The notes under the pieces: generated by a model | What the model saw: the letters and a program-made list of their open reading frames with translations, nothing else | What the model was told of the DNA's origin: nothing | The model's database searches: none | Position numbers and translations under genes: made by a program | In this document: in pieces, positions 56,025-64,000 of the stretch | Layout: each line of letters begins with the position of its first letter | How positions within the stretch are numbered: position 1 is the stretch's first letter | From: Chondrosia reniformis | Taxonomy: Eukaryota > Porifera > Demospongiae > Chondrillida > Chondrillidae | Assembly (NCBI GenBank): GCA_947172415.1 | Contig: OX359199.1 | Coordinates: 1,886,001-1,950,000 of the forward strand | Length of the DNA: 64,000 nt | Direction: 5' to 3'

Positions 56025-59000
56025 ATGGATAAGCGGTGCAACATAACCGCTGCAGTAAGAGCAAGGCCCCCTTTCGAGTTAGTGTTTAGATAGATAGATA
56101 GATAGATAGATACTGTACACCTGTTTAATTTTCTCACTGCAGACACGAATCCAGTGAACTCAATTTGGCGAAGTATACTTTTGGTGAGTTTACCATTCTT
56201 AAGTTGCCTGTGCATATTATGCGGGGGAACTTCTGCTCTTTTAGATCACGTGTTCACGGCAACGTCGGGAAACAGTCATGTTTATAACAGCGTAGGAAAG
56301 CCGATAGTGAAGTCCTTTCTAGAAGGATTTAATGGTAGGGTTTATGCCAAATAAAGCCTCAATTATATGGTTTAAACTTTATAGTTTATCCTTTTTAGGA
56401 ACCATCTTTGCATATGGCCAAACTGCCACTGGTAAGACGCACACTATAATGGGTAGCGAAAAAGAACCTGGCATAATACCCTCCGCCATAATGGAAATTT
56501 TTGGTTATATTGCTGAAATGGTGAGTTAATTGCACCTAATATTATTAAACTGATATACTTGGAAACACATGTATATTTCTTGCAGTCAGAGAAAAGGGAA
56601 TTTATTATAAGGCTGTCCTACCTTGAACTTTATAACGAAGTGAGACTGGGAATTGTGCACAACAGCATTGTACCATACATTGATTCTTTTTCGTGTATAT
56701 ACCCAATGCCTTGTATTGATCTTACTGTAGCCATACATGTAAACACAAACTGCAATTTCATTTTACATAATAAAAGAGATACAACAATTGTGTAATGTTA
56801 ATTTACTTGCTTAATTAGATGCTGACTGACCTTTTGGATGCTACACCAAAGAAAGTTTCAATTATGACTAATCCAAAGGTAACACAAATACTTGTGTAAA
56901 ACATGTCTTAGTATTCAACTTTTGCATGATGTGTAGTATGTAAATTTCACTATAGGGTGGAATTTTGATTTGTAACCTCTCAGAGTTTGTAGTTCAGAAC
57001 AGTCATGAGGCTTTAGAATATATAGGAATGGGAGAAGGCACGTTTTACTATATCCTAACTGAATGCATGTCTACATGGTTTACAAAAAACCCTAGTGATA
57101 TCATTGTGTGTATATGTATAATTTGTAGATGCTAGAAGGGTTGCTTCTACAGTAATGAATGACCGAAGCTCCAGATCCCATGTTATCTTTAGGCTAATGC
57201 TGGAAAGCAAGGAGATAGGTGGGGATATGATTAAGATATCAGAATTGGTGAGTTGAGTTTACTGTTTGATATAAATTGATATGGTTATACGTATGTATGT
57301 ATACCAACTCAGCCTTTATATGCATTTGAGTTGCTTAAAGTGTGATTGTTACAATACATCTTAATTGCCAATAAATGGAAGCCTATAATTTTTATATCTT
57401 GGCAGAACTATTATACCACTGTTAGGAAAATAAGTTATAACATGACTTTGAAAGCAAAGTATGTGCATGATTAAAGAATGTACGTAATGTATTAGTAGTA
57501 ACGTTACTAACACTAATTGTATATATGGTATGTAGAACCTTGTTGACTTAGCTGGAAGTGAAAGGGCCCACAGGTCCACTCAAAGTGACAGATTCAAAGA
57601 AGGAGTTAACATTAATCTAAGCCTCCTCCGCCTAGGCTGTATAATCAATCAACTTAGTAATGGAGAAAGGTGTGTATGCATTTGTGGGGAGACTCCTACT
57701 GAGGAAGCATTCATTTTGTGTAACCCGCATACACCTCCACCTGTGTGTACAGTAAGCAAGGGTTGTGAATATGTAAATCTTGTAATGGCCTGATTGGCTA
57801 GGTAAATTTGACATGCTTAAATGTGATCACACTAGCCATAGAATGTAATAGCTTACAGCCACCTTAATTATTGTGTGACAAGAAAAGCACTCTAGACTGT
57901 ATAATTGAGGTAGGATACCAGGGATTTCATCTAGCTTATCTTTAACTTGAGTGTCTGAAGGCACAGTCTGTAGGGTCTCAAAGATTGCTTTTTATTGTGT
58001 ACTTACGTACATATGTATGCCACAATAATATACTTATTTATTTGTAGTGGTATTACCTTCAGAGGATCTCAGCTTACCAGGCTCCTTCAGAATTCGATTG
58101 GTGGCAATGCTAAAACATCAATCGTTTGTACAATAGCTCCAGCCATGTCTGAAGAAACGCTGAATACGTTGAATGTTAGTAACTGCATGCATATGATGGG
58201 TGACAGGTGGTGATGATATTGTTATTGTTGTAGAAGAGTAATTAATGTATACGTAGGTGGTAATGTTAATTGAGAATGTCATTTGAAATCAGATCTAAGG
58301 CTGTCCATTCTTCTACAAACACAACAACAACATCTCCACCACCTGTCACTAATCAACTACAGTACTTGAACACTAATTTATTCCTCCTAGTTAATTGCTG
58401 ATGAAGGCCTTTAGGTTGAAATGTTCTAAAGAATATCTTGTTGCCTGAACCTCATTAATCTATAATTCATTATGATTGTAACAAATACTTCATATCATTC
58501 ATACATACATATGTGCATAAAGAATTTTGTTTAAATAGACTTTGTTACTTAGCAATACTACTTTTGATGAAGTTCCTTGAGAGATCTTATCAAACATTGG
58601 TGTATGGATAAGCTTTAGTAATTTCATTTGTTCAATTGTGTATGTAGTTTGCTTCCAGAGCAATGAATATTAAAAACAGGCCAAAAATGACAGAGGTACC
58701 CAAGGATGAGGAGTCTCTGTTAAGACGTCTACACATCCTTCAAAAGGAAAATGATTACTTGAAGTTGGAGTGTGAAAGCAAACATGAATCCAATTCAGAA
58801 AACATTTTAATGGTAACTATTTGAACAAATTTTTAACCTGTGTATAGGTGAATGTTCTGTCAACGCTCTTTAGATGCTACATGTATGCGTATGTACAGTA
58901 GTGATTGAAATCCCTTAATCGTATTATATGCATGTTCTGCTATGGTAATATTTACTTGTGTGATTAATGTTGGTACTTGTGTGAGTACTATAATCAACAA

Positions 59001-62000
59001 ATATGCTACAATGCTTTATAATTTGTGTAAATTAACATTTGTTAAGTAGTAATATGTATGTATTATAGTTGAAGGAGTCACTTATATCAAAAGATGCCGA
59101 AATATTGATGCTACAGAGCGAAAGAGATGACATCATATGGGAAAAGGCAGAATTAGAGCGAAAACTGGAATTGGTAAAGATAGTAGTGTCAACCATGCAT
59201 ACGTACTTATGTACATACATATGTATTTAGGTAATTATAGCTTCCTACTTTATATTGGTAATTGTTAAGGATTAATGTATATAGTGCACGGTATACATAT
59301 TACGTATGTATGTCTCCAATGCACATGTGTATGTAATGTGTGGTGCATTTGTGACAGTGTAAGATGTAGGTAGGAGTAAGGTTTCATATTGTATCCAGAT
59401 CCTAGGAAGAACCAAAACCAGAGTTTCAAAGCAAGCCCTCAGAAGAGCATCATTTATGCCCAGGCCAATGTTTAGTGAAACATTCTTTGAAAGTGGTGAT
59501 GAATTAGATGACATTTCAGGGTCACCAGAGAAGAACACTGACAACTCCGTATGTAATGTGTGGTGCATTTGTGACAGTATAAGATGTACGTAGGAGTAAG
59601 GTTTGATATTGTATCCAGATCCTAGGAAGAACCAAAACCAGAGTTTCAAAGCAAGCCCTCAGAAGAGCATCATTTATGCCCAGGCCAATGTTTAGTGAAA
59701 CATTCTTTGAAAGTGGTGATGAATTAGATGACATTTCAGGGTCACCAGAGAAGAACACTGACAATTCCGTAGCTACTCAAACTAATTTAATGCCAGCTGT
59801 AGACACTTCTGATGCTGCTACAGAAACGGCCTACCCCAATCCTGAGGTGGAAGTGGCAGCACTCATGAAGCAGTTACAGGAAAAAGACAACATTATAAGG
59901 GACATGAAACAAGAATATGAAGAGGTAGTATTTTATATATACAAGACAAGATTTGACCATAGTGTACGTAGATGATTTCTGGTGTATTTCTGGAGGGGAT
60001 ATACAGTGCAACCTTGATTATCCGAACCTCGTTTATCCGAACCTTTGTTTATCCGAACCCTCGTTTATCCGAATGAGCCCAGTGCATCTGCCATTTTAGT
60101 GTATACGGATATGGATAAACCGAGGTCGGATATACGAAGGCCTAAAGTATTACGGGGAATACGATTTAGATGGGTTTGAGTTGATTTCGTTCGGTTGAAC
60201 TATACATGCACATTTTATGTATTACCAACTTCATAAAGTTGATTTTTGTGGATTATTATTCTTTACTTAAGGCTCTTGAAATGGAGAAAAAGCAACAATC
60301 GGAAATAATTGCAGACCTCAATTCAGAAGTTGAAGAAAAAAAGACTGTTAGTCAGATAAAGTGCACTCTAGAGGTGCATGCTTAACTTAATAAGTCCCAG
60401 ACTAGGGGGTAATACATGTATATAGATTAGAATAGAAATGGCAAATGTCATTACAAGGTCCCTGTTTATACCAGCCATGACTTATAGGGCTGTACCCATT
60501 GTAAAGCAATAATAATAACAATAACAACAGTTTCACTCTATCAGTCAATGCAATTAAAATTGAAATATAGTGGAACAGCCATGAAAAGTAGTTATGACCC
60601 ACTTCCTCAGACTTCTTTTAATTGGCAGATTATTTAGTGTAAATTGCATGTTTAATAATTATTTTGTCCCCAAAAAGGTTGATTAGTGGGTTGGTGGATT
60701 ATCGAGATGACACTGTATTAACATTTTGTTTTGTACATACCAACTTATACACTTTAGTCAGAAGGTATCAGCAGTATAGTGAGTTCTTCTACATATTTAG
60801 GAGACTGAAAAGCTTAAAATGTTTCTTGCTGATCATAAAATGGAAGTAGAAAGGCTAGAGGAGTTGAGAGTGCGATTTGAAAATGAACTTGACGAACAAG
60901 ATGATAAGCTTGAAGTAAACATGCACATTTTATGTATTGCCAACTTCATAAAGTTGATTTTTGTGTATTATTCTTCTTCTTTACTTAAGGCTCTTGAAAC
61001 GGAGAAAAAGCAACAATCGGAAATAATTGCAGATCTCAATTCAGAACTTGAAGAAAAAAAGACTGTTAGTCAGATTTAGTGCACTGTAGAGGTGCATGCT
61101 TAACTTAATAAGTCCCAGACTAGGGGGTAATACATGTATATAGAATAGAATAGAAATGGCAAATGTCATTTCAAGGTCCCCTGTTTATACCAGCCATGAC
61201 CTATAGGGCTGTACCCATTGTAAAGCAATAATAATAACAATAACAACAGTTTCACTATATCAGTCAATGCAATTAAAATTGAAATATAGTGGAACAGCCA
61301 TGAAAAGTAGTTATGACCCGTTTCCTCAGACTTCTTTTAATTGGCAGATTATTTAGTGTAAATTGCATGTTTAATAATTATTTTGTCCCCAAAAAGGCTG
61401 ATTAGTGGGTTGGTGGATTATTGAGATGACACTGTATTAACATTTTGTTTTGTACATACCAACTTATACACTTTAGTCAGAAGGTATCAGCAGTATAGTG
61501 AGTTCTTCTACATATTTAGGAGACTGCAAAGCTTAAAATGTTTCTTGCTGATCATAAAATGGAAGTAGAAAGGCTAGAGGAGTTGAGAGTGCAATTTGAA
61601 AATGAACTTGACGAACAAGATGATAAGCTTGAAGTAAACATGCACATTTTATGTATTGCCAACTTCATAAAGTTGTTTTTTGTGTATTATTCTTCTTCTT
61701 TACTTAAGGCTCTTGAAACGGAGAAAAAGCAACAATCGGAAATAATTGCAGACCTCAATTCAGAAGTTGAAGAAAAAAAGACTGTTAGTCAGATTTAGTG
61801 CACTGTAGAGGTGCATGCTTAACTTAATAAGTCCCAGACTAGGGGGTAATACATGTATATAGAATAGAATAGAAATGGCAAATGTCATTACACGGTCCCC
61901 TGTTTATACCAGCCATGACCTATAGGGCTGTACCCATTGTAAAACAATAATAATAACAATATTAACAATTTCACTATATCAATCAATGCAATTAAAATTG

Positions 62001-64000
62001 AAATATAGTGGAACAGCCATGAAAAGTAGTTATGACCCGTTTCCTCAGACTTCTTTTTAATTGGCAGATTATTTAGTGTAAATTGCATGTTTAATAATTA
62101 TTTTGTCCCCAAAAAGGTTGATTAGTGGGTTGGTGGATTATTGAGATGACACTGTATTAACATTTTGTTTTGTACATACCAACTTATACACTTTAGTCAG
62201 AAGGTATCAGCAGTATAGTGAGTTCTTCTATTTAGGAGACTGAAAAGCTTAAGATGTTTCTTGCTGATCATAAAATGGAAGTAGAAAGGCTAGAGGAGTT
62301 GAGAGTGCGATTTGAAAATGAACTTGACGAACAAGATGATAAGCTTGAAGTATATATGCACATTTTATGTATTGCCAACTTCATAAAGTTGATTTTTGTG
62401 TATTATTCTTCTTCTTCTTTACTTAAGGCTCTTGAAACGGAGAAAAAGCAACAATCGGAAATAATTGCAGATCTCAATTCAGAACTTGAAGAAAAAAAGA
62501 CTGTTAATCAGATAAAGTGCACTGTAGAGGTGCATGTTTAACTTAATAAGTCCCAGACTAGGGGGTAATACATGTATATAGATTAGAATAGAAATGGCAA
62601 ATGTCATTTCAAGGTCCCCTGTTTATACCAGCCATGACCTATAGGGCTGTACCCATTGTAAAGCAATAATAATAACAATATTAACAATTTCACTCTATCA
62701 ATCAATGCAATTAAAATTGAAATATAGTGGAACAGCCTTGAAAAGTAGTTCTGACCCACTTCCTCAGACTTCTTTTACTTGACAGATTATTTAGTGTAAA
62801 TTGCATGTTTAATAATTATTTTGTCCTCAAAAAGGCTGATTAGTGGTGTTGGTGGATTATTGAGATGACACTGTATTAACATTTTGTTTTGTACATACCA
62901 ACTTATACACTTTAGTCAGAAGGTATCAGCAGTATAGTGAGTTCTTCTATTTAGGAGACTGAAAAGCTTAAGATGTTTCTTGCTGATCATAAAATGGAAG
63001 TAGAAAGGCTAGAGGAGTTGAGAGTGCGATTTGAAAATGAACTTGACGAACAAGATGATAAGCTTGAAGTATATATGCACATTTTATGTATTGCCAACTT
63101 CATAAAGTTGATTTTTGTGTATTATTCTTCTTCTTTACTTAAGGCTCTTGAAACGGAGAAAAAGCAACAATCGGAAATAATTGCAGATCTCAATTCAGAA
63201 CTTGAAGAAAAAAAGACTGTTAGTCAGATTTAGTGCACTGTAGAGGTGCATGCTTAACTTAATAAGTCCCAGACTAGGGGGTAATACATGTATATAGATT
63301 AGAATAGAAATGGCAAATGTCATTTCAAGGTCCCCTGTTTATACCAGCCATGACCTATAGGGCTGTACCCATTGTAAACCAATAATAATAACAATATTAA
63401 CAATTTCACTCTATCAATCAATGGAATTAAAATTGAAATATAGTGGAACAGCCATGAAAAGTAGTTATGACCCACTTCCTCAGACTTCTTTTACTTGACA
63501 GATTATTTAGTGTAAATTGCATGTTTAATAATTATTTTGTCCTCAAAAAGGCTGATTAGTGGGTTGGTGGATGTCGAGATGACACTGTATTAACATTTTG
63601 TTTTGTACATACCAACTTATACACTTTAGTCAGAAGGTATCAGCAGTATAGTGAGTTCTTCTACATATTTAGGAGACTGCAAAGCTTAAGATGTTTCTTG
63701 CTGATCATAAAATGGAAGTAGAAAGGCTAGAGGAGTTGAGAGTGCGATTTGAAAATGAACTTGACGAACAAGATGATAAGCTTGAAGTAAACATGTACAT
63801 TTTATGTATTGCCAACTTCATAAAGTTGATTTTTGTGTATTATTATTCTTTACTTAAGGCTCTTGAAACGGAGAAAAAGCAACAATCGGAAATAATTGCA
63901 GATCTCAATTCAGAACTTGAAGAAAAAAAGACTGTTAGTCAGATTTAGTGCACTGTAGAGGTGCATGCTTAACTTAATAAGTCCCAGACTAGGGGGTAAT
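56025..64000 (+). CDS. Kinesin-7 / CENP-E-like motor, copy 3 (runs off window)
   Basis: Exons: 56025-56077, 56143-56183, 56245-56334, 56399-56520, 56586-56639, 56819-56878, 56956-57037, 57129-57247, 57536-57669, 58048-58174, 58648-58812, 59069-59173, 59399-59548, 59619-59924, then array exons from 60272 to 63933. The tail is beyond 64000. P-loop, switch I and switch II are intact. Differences from copy 1 include SEKEPG for SETEPG after the P-loop and PKMTEV for PKVTEV in the neck. Intron 12 has a deletion of about 42 bp relative to copy 1. The motor region is closer to copy 1 than to copy 2, whereas part of the promoter resembles copy 2, so the copy is a mosaic. It is presumably functional, but the 3' end cannot be judged here. 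Confidence 0.8.
60002..60153. mobile_element. pogo/Tigger-like MITE end, copy 3
   Basis: Same MITE end as at 18139 and 41764, directly upstream of the copy-3 array. Confidence 0.5.
60204..64000 (+). repeat. Kinesin coiled-coil tandem array, copy 3 (at least 5 units, incomplete)
   Basis: Exon A starts at 60801, 61520, 62236, 62955 and 63673, all of the 114-bp form. The first exon B is 60272-60346 and the last seen is 63859-63933. One A (61520) encodes RVQF in place of RVRF, and the acceptor regions of the 61520 and 63673 units share a GACTGCAAAGC variant. The array continues past the window. Confidence 0.88.

Overview
The window is eukaryotic, AT-rich, with many short phase-consistent GT-AG introns, closely packed genes and MITE-like short repeats. 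Gene content (a kinesin-7/CENP-E-like motor, a ZCWPW-type CW+PWWP chromatin reader, a PPT1-like lysosomal thioesterase, a death-domain-like protein) points to an early-branching metazoan. A demosponge such as Amphimedon is my best guess, but that is inference from style and content, not proof. I built the gene models by eye from splice sites and reading phase; most have no uninterrupted ORF.

Layout. 153-569: last two exons of an unrecognised gene. 570-3508: intergenic, with a possible 1.9 kb TA-flanked inverted-repeat element (1561-3455) that contains a GC-rich island. 3509-7585: ZCWPW-like gene (8 exons, 378 aa). 9802-12033: single-exon 743-aa polytopic membrane protein. 14111-27761: kinesin-7/CENP-E-like gene (1394 aa predicted), whose coiled coil is built from a tandem array of ~715-bp units at 18341-25470. 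About 4345 to 50030 is a tandem segmental duplication. Copy 2 (from ~28270) carries a 5'-truncated ZCWPW gene (28566-31418), a second intact membrane protein (33618-35840) and a second kinesin (37722-49621) with a shorter array. 50030-50985 is a much more diverged third copy of the kinesin upstream flank. It is interrupted by about 4.9 kb holding a small death-domain-like gene (50986-51978, plus strand) and a C-terminal PPT1 fragment (53179-54472, minus strand). Near-identical sequence resumes at ~55655, and a third kinesin (56025 to the edge at 64000) runs off the window inside its own array.

How it fits together. The three kinesins share promoter, motor and tail but differ in coiled-coil length. 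Each ~715-bp unit contributes two exons coding for 38 + 25 = 63 residues, exactly nine heptads, so gain or loss of whole units lengthens or shortens the stalk without breaking register. Three units in copy 1 lack 3 residues (a stutter), and one unit in copy 2 has lost its first exon. The arrays, the 220-bp exon duplication beside them and the patchy identity between gene copies suggest unequal crossing-over and gene conversion. Collapse or duplication of haplotypes in the assembly is an alternative that long reads could test.
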